A DNA stretch of 64,000 bases from Ignavibacteria bacterium (GTDB lineage Bacteria; Bacteroidota; Ignavibacteria; Tepidaquicellales; Tepidaquicellaceae). The notes under the pieces were generated by a model, which was not told where the DNA came from, made no database searches, and saw only the letters and a list, made by a program, of their open reading frames with translations. The stretch spans positions 236,814-300,813 of the forward strand of contig JABAQZ010000011.1 of NCBI GenBank assembly GCA_019187405.1, given 5' to 3'. Within the stretch, counting starts at the first letter, position 1. Every line of letters starts with the position of its first letter. A program made the translations under genes and the position numbers. Shown piece after piece: positions 54,120 to 62,427 of the stretch.

Positions 54120-56342
54120 TTATGGTGTTATGGATGAAATGAAATTAACGGCATTATTATCAACTATTAGCATATCAGATCCGTCAACTAAGTTGTCTCC
54201 GTTGATATCTGTAACGAGATATTGTCCAAGCACAAAGTTTGCGGCATCATTATCCGTAATCTGAGTATCGTTGCCGTCTATCTGTCCGTCTTGATCTACA
54301 TCACCGCTATAGAGACACCATCTTAGAGTTTTTAATACCATGTTGTTTCCATAAGCTTGAGCATCTGAACTTGTAAAATCATATCCTCCTCCATAACCTT
54401 GAGTGAGAGTTACTGGATTTGCACTCCAGGTTTCAATTGCGTTGCGGTGTCTTGTAACAAGATAATAATTTCCGTAAGGAGCATTTTGAAATGAAAGCTC
54501 ATTCATAAGCCAGATATTGTCGAGATTTATTCCAGCAGTGTCTACTTTGTTATAGGGAGGATTAGCGTCAGCCAGCATGATTTGAATGTAATCATTAATT
54601 GGCGACAGATTATTCAGTTCGTCATAATAACCTTCGGCAACTACAGTCATGTAATAATTAATTGCCGAGCATCCGGAAGTTGAGTACATTGTATAAAAGT
54701 ATGACCAGAAAGTAAGACAGCTGTCGCCGTTAACATACCTGAAAGAGGGTTTTGGATTAGCGATAGAATTGGCAAAATTATTATTCACACAATGCACATA
54801 AGTATCCAGATTAAAACTCCCGTTAAAAGTGCATGAAGTTACATTGTACATGTAGTTAAGTTTATTTAAAAATGTAACTGCAAAACTCCCGTCGGCATTT
54901 CGTCTTCCAATAACGTCACCATAGTGTGAATTATGAAGAGAGTTGTACTCCAAAGTTGCGGAGTTCCAATTGTTTGCATCGTTAGTAGAGAGAAACCATT
55001 GGTCGTAATCGCCTGAATTCATATAATTATCGGTATATGTTACGAGAAGTTTTGTCTGATTTGTACCTCCGTTTGATGCAATCCTTGCATACTCGAGATT
55101 ATCTCCGGTAGGATTGACAATGCCGTTGAATGTCGGATAAGCTGTGGTTGTATTTCCGTCAGCTTTGTAAAAATAAAGTTTATCATTATATCCGGGATAA
55201 GCGCTTAGCACAAATATCAGAGAATCATTAACATTATTGAAATAGGCAAGGTCTATAGTTACTCCGTAATCGATAAATCCAGCTGCTGAACCGTAAATGC
55301 TTTTCGGGAAATAAGTGATAGCCGGATTTAAACCGTAGGGGCTTAGTATTTTACACATCTTGGTGAGAATAAAATGATCTGTTCCGTCTGTTGAATCCTG
55401 CATTACTGCAATAGTTACATAAGGGACACTTGCATATCTTGCATTATCTGAAGTAAGTCTTGCATTAAAATAAACGTTGCTCGATGTTGACTGCCCGGGG
55501 AATGAAAACGTTGCTCCGAATACGGAAAGAGTTGGAGTTGTTACCTGAATGTATCCGGCAAGTCTTCTGCCGAGATATCCGTTTGTATAATATCCGAAAA
55601 CAAGATAAATATATTTTGTCCCTGAAGTATTCTCAATAATTTCCATGTCGAGATCATCAAAACCAATTTTATTTGCTGAACTGAAAGCAACTTTAACATA
55701 TTCAACGAATGAGTTGCCGCCGTTAGTCGAATAATAAAGATTAATTGTGTCGGGCGAAGCGCTTGCTCCAGTATCCAGACCGCTGTGTGCTGCGGCAAGC
55801 CAGATTTTTCCTGCGTCGGATCCTCTTTGTTCAACCTGAGAAGCAAATGCAACAATATATTCAGAATTAAAAATTTCATTTGAGGATAAGTTATCGGTTT
55901 GAAGTCCGGGGTAAATTACATTTCCGATAAAGCTGTTTTCTTTTTGAGTTACAGTCGAACCATTAATTGATTCAATCTCTTTTTGAAGTTCGAGAATTTT
56001 TTCGCCGTCTTCCGGTGAACTTGTGTTTTGTTTGATTTGATCCATTCTTTCTGAAAGGGTTGCAGTTTTTTCATTTCGCTGAAATACTGGAGTCTTTGAC
56101 AATGGAGATTTATCTTTGATCAATTTAACCGGTTTACGGGGCGGAGTTTGTTTATTTTGTTTTTTAAGATTTATTTTTTGATGATAATTTGATGTTTCAA
56201 ATTTATTTTTTAAAAGAGGGTTAGCTATTAAGGATAAGTCTAATTGCTGAGAAACAGCCGGTTTGGTGATAAATGCGGCTGATGAAAACAAAAAAATATA
56301 AAACAGCAATTTGTTTGTTTTGAAAATGAAATTTAATTTCAT
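54120..56342 (-). CDS. Large secreted protein with dockerin-like C-terminal module
   Basis: A 740-residue secreted protein with a signal peptide (cleavage near 'PAVSQQL') and a Lys/Gln-rich helical segment (about 45-135, including 'KILELQKEIESING'). A broad beta-propeller or sialidase-like middle follows ('LYYSTNGGNSFVEYVKVAFSSANKIGFDDLDMEII' region around 205-245 and 'NDANNWNSATLEY'). The C-terminal 150 residues contain 'NAPYGNYYLVTRHRNAIETW', 'YDFTSSDAQAYGNNM' and two calcium-loop motifs 'DVDQDGQIDGND' and 'DINGDNLVDGSD', ending ISSITP. The esterase at 43162 ends in the same module. A strong AAAGGAGA site and a structured leader precede the start. Function unknown. Confidence 0.72.
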   Translation of the reverse strand: MKLNFIFKTNKLLFYIFLFSSAAFITKPAVSQQLDLSLIANPLLKNKFETSNYHQKINLKKQNKQTPPRKPVKLIKDKSPLSKTPVFQRNEKTATLSERMDQIKQNTSSPEDGEKILELQKEIESINGSTVTQKENSFIGNVIYPGLQTDNLSSNEIFNSEYIVAFASQVEQRGSDAGKIWLAAAHSGLDTGASASPDTINLYYSTNGGNSFVEYVKVAFSSANKIGFDDLDMEIIENTSGTKYIYLVFGYYTNGYLGRRLAGYIQVTTPTLSVFGATFSFPGQSTSSNVYFNARLTSDNARYASVPYVTIAVMQDSTDGTDHFILTKMCKILSPYGLNPAITYFPKSIYGSAAGFIDYGVTIDLAYFNNVNDSLIFVLSAYPGYNDKLYFYKADGNTTTAYPTFNGIVNPTGDNLEYARIASNGGTNQTKLLVTYTDNYMNSGDYDQWFLSTNDANNWNSATLEYNSLHNSHYGDVIGRRNADGSFAVTFLNKLNYMYNVTSCTFNGSFNLDTYVHCVNNNFANSIANPKPSFRYVNGDSCLTFWSYFYTMYSTSGCSAINYYMTVVAEGYYDELNNLSPINDYIQIMLADANPPYNKVDTAGINLDNIWLMNELSFQNAPYGNYYLVTRHRNAIETWSANPVTLTQGYGGGYDFTSSDAQAYGNNMVLKTLRWCLYSGDVDQDGQIDGNDTQITDNDAANFVLGQYLVTDINGDNLVDGSDMLIVDNNAVNFISSITP

Positions 56343-56375
56343 GTTTAAATTATCTCCTTTTGTTTTGGGTTTAAC

Positions 56376-56451
56376 GAAAATAATATCCTGGCATACCGGT
56401 ATGCCTTTGAGTAAAGACTGTCGCGAAATCTTTACACCGGTTATTATTTTC
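56376..56451 (-). ncRNA. Candidate structured leader RNA (three-helix, pseudoknot-capable)
   Basis: On the minus strand, P1 is GAAAATAATA / TATTATTTTC (56442-56451 with 56376-56385, 10 perfect pairs), P2 is GTAAAGA / TCTTTAC (56429-56435 with 56411-56417) around an 11-base loop, and P3 is the perfect palindrome GGCATACCGGTATGCC (56390-56405). The joining segment between P1 and P2 is ACCGGT, identical to the self-complementary centre of P3, so a loop-junction pseudoknot is possible. It lies 34 bases before the start codon of the secreted protein gene. I match it to no known riboswitch. Confidence 0.5.
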
Positions 56452-56598
56452 CTTTAATAAATTATTGCAAAAATATATTTAACATTAACACTAGTCAAAG
56501 AAAGTTTTATTTGATTTTCATTCTGTAAAAAATTTTAAAATCGCAAAAAATGTATCGTATTAAGCATAAAATAATTATATTTTTCACCTTGAGAAATC

Positions 56599-58056
56599 AT
56601 GATTAAGACAACTTTAATAGAGATACTGAGAGCTTTATCCAAAGAAGAGCTCAAAAGATTTTCCGACTTTGTCAACTCACCTTATTTCAACAAGAAAACT
56701 CCGGTAACAAAACTTTTTGAATTAATTAAGGTTTATTCACCGGAATTTAAGAGCGATAATCTTGACAGAAAACTTGTTTGGAATAAATTATTCCCTGAAA
56801 AGGAATTCAATTACGGAGTCATGAAAAATCTTATTTATGATCTTACAAAACTAATTGAAAGATTTCTTGAAGAGGAATTGTTTGCAGAAGACAAATATAA
56901 AAGAGGAATTTTCCTTCTTAACAATTTAGGCAGCAAAGATCTGAATAAAATACTTGAGTCCGAATATAAGACCATGTATATGAAAGCCGAATCTGCTAAA
57001 CACGGACCGGATAAGTATGAAAATCTTGCCGTTTTGAAATGGACACATTATTCACTGCTGGATAACATGGATAAAAAAAATCAGGAAAACATATATGAGA
57101 TTGCCGAATATACAATTTACAATTTCCTTATTACAATTTTTAAAATATTCAATAATATCTACGCTGACACTTTAATGCATAGAGAAATTAATTACAGGAG
57201 TCTTCCTTTGGAAGTTTTAGGAGAATATGATTTCGGAAGGCTTTTAGAATCAGTAAAGAAAAACTCCGAAAAGGATTATAAAATCATAAGTATATATTAT
57301 GACATGTACAGAGCTTTTAAGGAAAACGCAAGTCCGGAAAGTTATTACAGATTTAAAAACAATCTTTTTGAAAACGACCTGTTGTTGATTGATTTCGAAA
57401 GAAGAAATTTATTTGCTTGTCTTTGCACTGCACTTACATACAATGAAAGTTTAAAAAACAAACCTGAGGAAAACTGCATCATTATTAAAACAATGCATGA
57501 AAAGAATTTAATTACGGATACTAACGATGAAATCAGCATCAGAGATTTTTCTTACGGCGTAAGAATGTCAGCAATGGTTAATGACACTGCATTTCTGGAA
57601 GAATTTATAAATACATATCTAAAAAAACTCAGATCGTCATCTGTTGAAAACATGAAGCTTTACGGAGCAGCATATCTTTATTTTGCAAAAGGGGAATTCA
57701 GCAAAGCGCTTGAACTTACGAATAAAATTAATTTTGATTTAATGACATTTAAGTATGAGCTTAAAAATCTTCAGCTGATGTTATTTTATGAGATGAAGGA
57801 TTTTGATTCGTTAATATATGCAATGGATTCATATAAACATTTTGCAACTGGTAACAAGTATGTGTCTGAAGCAGTGAGGAAGAAAATTTTCAGACTGACC
57901 GGCTATCTTAATCAAATGATTAAACTCCATGATATCCCTGACAAAAATAAGCTTAACTATCTCAAAGAAAAGATATCAAATGATACTTTGAATTCAAAAC
58001 AATGGTTAATAAGGAAAATTGATTTAATTATTTCTGATATTGTAAAAAACAATTAA
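56599..58056 (+). CDS. Helical-repeat protein of unknown function (paralogue of the gene at 21891)
   Basis: A 485-residue all-helical cytoplasmic protein. The N-terminal 90 residues align without long gaps to the protein at 21891: 'LSKEELKRFSDFVNSPYFNKKTPVTKLFELI', 'NLDRKLVWNKLFP', then 'LIYDLTKLIERFLEEE'. Later it has TPR-like helices ('AAYLYFAKGEFSKALELTNKI'). The NSPYFN motif is the best marker of the family. The function is unknown. It diverges from the secreted-protein gene at 56342. Confidence 0.78.
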   Translation: MIKTTLIEILRALSKEELKRFSDFVNSPYFNKKTPVTKLFELIKVYSPEFKSDNLDRKLVWNKLFPEKEFNYGVMKNLIYDLTKLIERFLEEELFAEDKYKRGIFLLNNLGSKDLNKILESEYKTMYMKAESAKHGPDKYENLAVLKWTHYSLLDNMDKKNQENIYEIAEYTIYNFLITIFKIFNNIYADTLMHREINYRSLPLEVLGEYDFGRLLESVKKNSEKDYKIISIYYDMYRAFKENASPESYYRFKNNLFENDLLLIDFERRNLFACLCTALTYNESLKNKPEENCIIIKTMHEKNLITDTNDEISIRDFSYGVRMSAMVNDTAFLEEFINTYLKKLRSSSVENMKLYGAAYLYFAKGEFSKALELTNKINFDLMTFKYELKNLQLMLFYEMKDFDSLIYAMDSYKHFATGNKYVSEAVRKKIFRLTGYLNQMIKLHDIPDKNKLNYLKEKISNDTLNSKQWLIRKIDLIISDIVKNN

Positions 58057-58163
58057 CTAAAATGTTTCGGAAAGTATTCTCAATCAATTACAATGAATTA
58101 TACATTGGATTTAAACAATATAATTGTACTAATTGACTACGGCTTTTTTTGAAATAATGTAAA

Positions 58164-58745
58164 TTAATTTAAGCTGCGGCTTCCGGGTTTTGTAACGGGA
58201 ATTTTTGCTAGCCATTCGGGAATCTCATCTTTTTTGAATTTTATTACTTCCATTTGAATTAAGGAGAATTGTTCTATACCGAAATTTACCTGACCGCCGC
58301 TTCTGTCAACAATATATCCTACACCTGAAAGGATTGCTTTGTATGCTTTTACGAGATCAATAACTTCAAATACGCTTCCGCCTGTTGTAACAACGTCTTC
58401 ACAGACAAGTACATTTTCATTTTCTTTCAGATCAAAACCTCTTCTTAAATTCATAACACCATTTTCTCTTTCCGCGAATATAGTTCTTGCATTAAGCTGT
58501 CTTCCAACTTCTGTTCCCAAAACAATCCCGCCAACAGCAGGAGAAATGACAACGTCAATTTTCTTGTTTCTGAAATGACCTGCGATCTCTGATGAAAACA
58601 TTTGATTATATTCGGGAAATTGCAAAACTTTTGCGCATTGAAAATACTGGGGGCTATGGTAACCGGAAGTAAGAATGAAATGACCATCGAGCAGGGCTCC
58701 GGTCTCCCTGAAGATTGATAATATTTTATTTTTATCTGAAATCAT
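58164..58745 (-). CDS. pyrE: Orotate phosphoribosyltransferase
   Basis: A 193-residue pyrimidine-synthesis enzyme that joins orotate and PRPP to give OMP. The PRPP loop 'NVLVCEDVVTTGGSVFEVI' is diagnostic, and 'SGYHSPQYFQCAKVLQ', 'DVVISPAVGGIVLGTEVGRQL' and 'FAERENG' match PyrE of the crp/bacteroidal type. Its ATG shares one base with the murI stop (TAATG), so translation is coupled to murI. Confidence 0.95.
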   Translation of the reverse strand: MISDKNKILSIFRETGALLDGHFILTSGYHSPQYFQCAKVLQFPEYNQMFSSEIAGHFRNKKIDVVISPAVGGIVLGTEVGRQLNARTIFAERENGVMNLRRGFDLKENENVLVCEDVVTTGGSVFEVIDLVKAYKAILSGVGYIVDRSGGQVNFGIEQFSLIQMEVIKFKKDEIPEWLAKIPVTKPGSRSLN

Positions 58746-59560
58746 TACTTGAGTTTAATTTTTTTTACATCGTGCAGCGGCTGACCGAGAAATCTTTCGC
58801 TTATTTCTCTGAACTTTTTCTGAAAATCAGTTACATAAAATTTATGTTTCCCGGGATTTTTTTTATTATTTACCAGATGAAACTGTTCAAGCAGTCTCCT
58901 TACTTCTTTGGCGGTTTCTTCACCGGAATCAATAAGCCGGATTTTTCTGCCGAGTACTTTTGAAATGATTATTTTAAGAACCGGATAATGAGTGCAGCCA
59001 AGAATGAGTGTATCGATTTTATCATCTTTGAAACCGGATAGATATTCCTTGGCAATCAAGGCTGCAATTTTATTTTCAGTCCAGCCGTCTTCTGCAAGCT
59101 GCACAAAAAGACTGCAGGCTTTTGAAAATACCTCGATGTTACGGTCAAATTTATGAATCTGTGTTTTGTATGCATAGCTTTGAACAGTTCCGAGAGTACC
59201 AATAACGCCAATTCTATAATTATTCGTTGCAGAAACTGCAGCTTTGCTTCCGGGTTTGATAACACCGATAACGGGTACATTGGATAATTTTCTTAAATAA
59301 GGCAGTGCAACGGATGATGCCGTGTTGCATGCAACGACAATCATCTTCACGTTTTTATCGAGCAGAAATTTAGCAATCTCGACAGAGTATCTGATAACGG
59401 TTTCTTTTGATTTTGTTCCATATGGAAGACGGGCAGTATCACCGAAATAAATAATGTTTTCATTTGGAAGAATTCCGAACAAAGATTTTGCAACGGTAAG
59501 TCCGCCGATACCTGAATCGAAAACTCCAATGGGATTTGAAGGGGAAAGTATTTTTTTCAA
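58745..59560 (-). CDS. murI: Glutamate racemase
   Basis: A 271-residue cofactor-independent racemase that supplies D-glutamate for peptidoglycan. 'IGVFDSGIGGLTVAKSL' is the N-terminal signature. The catalytic pair is Cys78 in 'IVVACNTASS' and Cys189 in 'LILGCTHYPVL'. It is of normal length and overlaps pyrE by one base. Confidence 0.96.
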   Translation of the reverse strand: MKKILSPSNPIGVFDSGIGGLTVAKSLFGILPNENIIYFGDTARLPYGTKSKETVIRYSVEIAKFLLDKNVKMIVVACNTASSVALPYLRKLSNVPVIGVIKPGSKAAVSATNNYRIGVIGTLGTVQSYAYKTQIHKFDRNIEVFSKACSLFVQLAEDGWTENKIAALIAKEYLSGFKDDKIDTLILGCTHYPVLKIIISKVLGRKIRLIDSGEETAKEVRRLLEQFHLVNNKKNPGKHKFYVTDFQKKFREISERFLGQPLHDVKKIKLK

Positions 59561-59655
59561 TTTAAATTAAGATTGAATGAAAATAATCATTTCATTACTT
59601 TGTTAAAACAAATCAATAAATACATAAAAATATTCAGAATATTAATGACTTAAAT

Positions 59656-61752
59656 TTGAGCACGAGTCTGCAAAAAAGATTAATACCGTTTTTTCTAGTT
59701 ATTTTAATCCATTCAATGCCAGTTTATTCACAGTGGGAATGGCAAAATCCAAAACCACAGGGTAATATTTTATTTGGATCACATTTTAATGATGCAAATA
59801 CCGGATATGCATGCGGAAACGGTGGTACGATAATAAAAACTACCGATTCAGGAAATAACTGGATAATTCAGAAAACGGGAACAAAGAAAAGCATTCGCTC
59901 TTTATTCTTTACAAGTTATGATACAGGATATGCTTGCGGGCTTGAGAAGCTTGCTTTGATGACAACAAATGCCGGAGTAAACTGGCAGCCTATGAGCATT
60001 AATGCATCGGCAAACTTGTTTTGCGTAAGATTTGAAAACTCATTTACAGGTTACATTTGCGGGGATAATGGAGAGATTTTTAAAACAACTGATGCAGGAA
60101 ATTCATGGTTTAGATGTTCTACATCAACTTCTATAACTTTAACTTCTCTTGCTGTAACAGATTCAATAATCATTGCTGTATCTCTTGACGGTACAGTCCA
60201 GAGGTCTTCGAACTCCGGTTTGTCATTTACAAGAATATTTACATCAAGCTCGACATATCTTTTTGATGCAATATTCAAAAATTCAAATACAGGAATAATA
60301 TCAGGAGCTGGCGGATACATACAAAAATCGACTGACAGGGGGCTGACATGGTTTACAATGTCAACCGGAACAACGAGGTGGTTTTATTCAGTATCATTTG
60401 GCGACGAAAGTAACGGATTTGCAGCAAGCGATTATGGTTACATTTACAAAACGACAAACGGGGGAAATACATGGCTACCTTATTTATCAGCCACTTCAGA
60501 GTTCCAGTATTCTTTAAAAGCATTCAATTCAAATACTGGAATAAGTTTCGGCAACAAGGGGACAATTTTAAAAACCACCAATTCAGGATTTAACTGGAAT
60601 GAAAATTCACGCGGAGCAAGGAATACATTATTCTCGATTGATTTTATAGATGATAATCTGGGATGGTGCAGCGGAAGTCAGGGCAGTGTTGTTCTTACAT
60701 CAAACGGCGGATTGAACTGGGACAGAATACAAGCTGCCGGTGGAAATTCTTATTTATATAAGATTGATTTTCTTAATGATATTACCGGATACTTAAGCGG
60801 AGACGAAGGTAGATTGTATAAATCCACAAACGGAGGGGTAAACTGGTTTCAGCTAAACGGTGGATTATCTGTGGATTTGTATTCATTGAAATTCATAAAC
60901 GAAAACACAGGCTGGATTTGCGGAGATTCGGGTAAGATCATAAAAACAATAGATGGAGGAAGTACTTTTATTAATCAAAGCATTTCGAGTACGAGATATC
61001 TGAGTGATATTTTTTTTATAAACGCATTGACTGGATGGGTTTCGTCAGGAGAAAGAAAAATTTACAAGACAACAAATGGGGGAATGAACTGGTATGAACC
61101 GCATTCAAATACTTTCGGGAGCGGGATCGGGTCAGTTTATTTTTTGAATGAAAGTAAGGGGATAAGTTTTACTTATGATAACATAATACTTTTAACCGAA
61201 GACGGAGGCAGCAACTGGTCGGAAATCAAAATTCCTCCTGGAAATTATCTTAATTATGTTTATGCAGCTGATGAAAGCAATTTCATAGCTGCGGGAGATT
61301 ACGGATTCATATACAGGACTACAAACGGAGGTGTAAGCTGGTTTGAAGACGATGATAATAATTTTGATGACAGACTGCTTGGAATTAGTTTTGCGGGCAT
61401 TGACAAAGGTTGGATTTGCGGTACTAACGGAATTATTATCAATTATGATAATCCAGTAATCGGCATAAATGAAAATGTGAATGTAATTCATGATTTTCAA
61501 TTACATCAGAATTATCCGAATCCATTTAATCCGATAACGGAGATAGAATTTGAAACGAATAAAACAGGAAGGATAGTAATAGGAATATATGATATTCTAG
61601 GAAAGATGGTTGTAAAGTTAATTGATGAATTAAGAAATTCCGGGAAATATAAAGTAATATGGAATGCTGAACATTTTCCGAGTGGAATATATTTTTGCAA
61701 GATGGAATTTGACGGTATCAGCAGGACTAAAAGGATGATATTGGCGAAGTAA
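59656..61752 (+). CDS. Secreted YCF48/BNR-repeat protein with T9SS sorting domain
   Basis: A 698-residue secreted protein with a TTG start that gives a good signal peptide (about 1-25, ending 'MPVYSQ'). About a dozen repeats of the photosystem-II-stability/YCF48 type follow, each with an Asp-box-like 'TT(N/D)(S/G)G.NW' turn and a 'NTG(Y/W)..G..G.I.KT' strand, a beta-propeller of the kind that mediates binding. The C-terminus has the canonical sorting domain 'LHQNYPNPFNPITEIEFE' to 'RTKRMILAK'. It should be secreted and surface-attached by the PorU-PorV machinery. Ligand unknown. Confidence 0.87.
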   Translation: MSTSLQKRLIPFFLVILIHSMPVYSQWEWQNPKPQGNILFGSHFNDANTGYACGNGGTIIKTTDSGNNWIIQKTGTKKSIRSLFFTSYDTGYACGLEKLALMTTNAGVNWQPMSINASANLFCVRFENSFTGYICGDNGEIFKTTDAGNSWFRCSTSTSITLTSLAVTDSIIIAVSLDGTVQRSSNSGLSFTRIFTSSSTYLFDAIFKNSNTGIISGAGGYIQKSTDRGLTWFTMSTGTTRWFYSVSFGDESNGFAASDYGYIYKTTNGGNTWLPYLSATSEFQYSLKAFNSNTGISFGNKGTILKTTNSGFNWNENSRGARNTLFSIDFIDDNLGWCSGSQGSVVLTSNGGLNWDRIQAAGGNSYLYKIDFLNDITGYLSGDEGRLYKSTNGGVNWFQLNGGLSVDLYSLKFINENTGWICGDSGKIIKTIDGGSTFINQSISSTRYLSDIFFINALTGWVSSGERKIYKTTNGGMNWYEPHSNTFGSGIGSVYFLNESKGISFTYDNIILLTEDGGSNWSEIKIPPGNYLNYVYAADESNFIAAGDYGFIYRTTNGGVSWFEDDDNNFDDRLLGISFAGIDKGWICGTNGIIINYDNPVIGINENVNVIHDFQLHQNYPNPFNPITEIEFETNKTGRIVIGIYDILGKMVVKLIDELRNSGKYKVIWNAEHFPSGIYFCKMEFDGISRTKRMILAK

Positions 61753-62427
61753 CTTTAGCGGGAGAGGGGGGTGAGGGGAGAAACCGTTTAAACGGTTTCA
61801 TCCCCCCACCACAAAAACGATTCATTTATCTATGAAAAATGAATTACATTCCGGGGATTTAAATTACTAGACTAAAATAAGGAATTATTATAGGGTTGCG
61901 AAAGTAATTCGTAAATGTTTGAGTCTCTTTCTTTTGTCGAGACAATGATGTTTTTCTTCAGGTGAAATTTATTTTATACTTTTAGAGCTGGGGAGAAACC
62001 GTTTAAACGGTTTCCTCCCCCCACCGCAAAAACGATTCATTTATCTATGAAAAATGAATTACATTCCGGGGGAATTAAATTACCAGACTAAAATAAGGAA
62101 TAATTATAGGGTTGCGAAAGTAATTCGTAAATGTTTGAGTCTCTTTCTTTTGTCGAGACAATGATGTTTTTCTTCAGGTGAAATTTATTTTATACTTTTA
62201 GAGCGAGGGGAGAAACCGTTTAAACGGTTTCCTCCCCGCTCCCCCCGACTCCAAATCAATCTTTTAAAGTATTCAATTAAAAATTGTATTTTAAAAAATA
62301 AAAACATAATTTACTAAAATCCATTATCCTATTTTATAACATAACTTTCCTGTCATTCTTACATGATTATGCTTATAAACAATGATAATTTATTTATTAA
62401 AACAAATCAGAAAGGGAAAAATTCTAA
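61753..62427. other. Intergenic region made largely of a tandem palindromic repeat
   Basis: The repeat array fills 61760-62252. The last 175 bases are AT-rich and end with the AAAGGG ribosome site and start of the secreted protein at 62428. No gene is seen. Confidence 0.6.
61760..62252. repeat. Tandem repeat of ~216 bp with three 20-bp perfect palindromes and G/C-rich terminal inverted repeats
   Basis: The palindrome GAAACCGTTTAAACGGTTTC occurs at 61780-61799, 61995-62014 and 62212-62231, spaced 215 and 217 bases. The two units between them are nearly identical, differing at a handful of positions. Each palindrome is bounded by GGGGA and TCCCC, giving a long hairpin. The whole array is bounded by G-rich sequence (61760-61779) and matching C-rich sequence (62233-62252). 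Each unit also contains an ATTCATTT...AAATGAAT stem and a GTCTC...GAGAC stem. There is no open frame. Confidence 0.88.
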
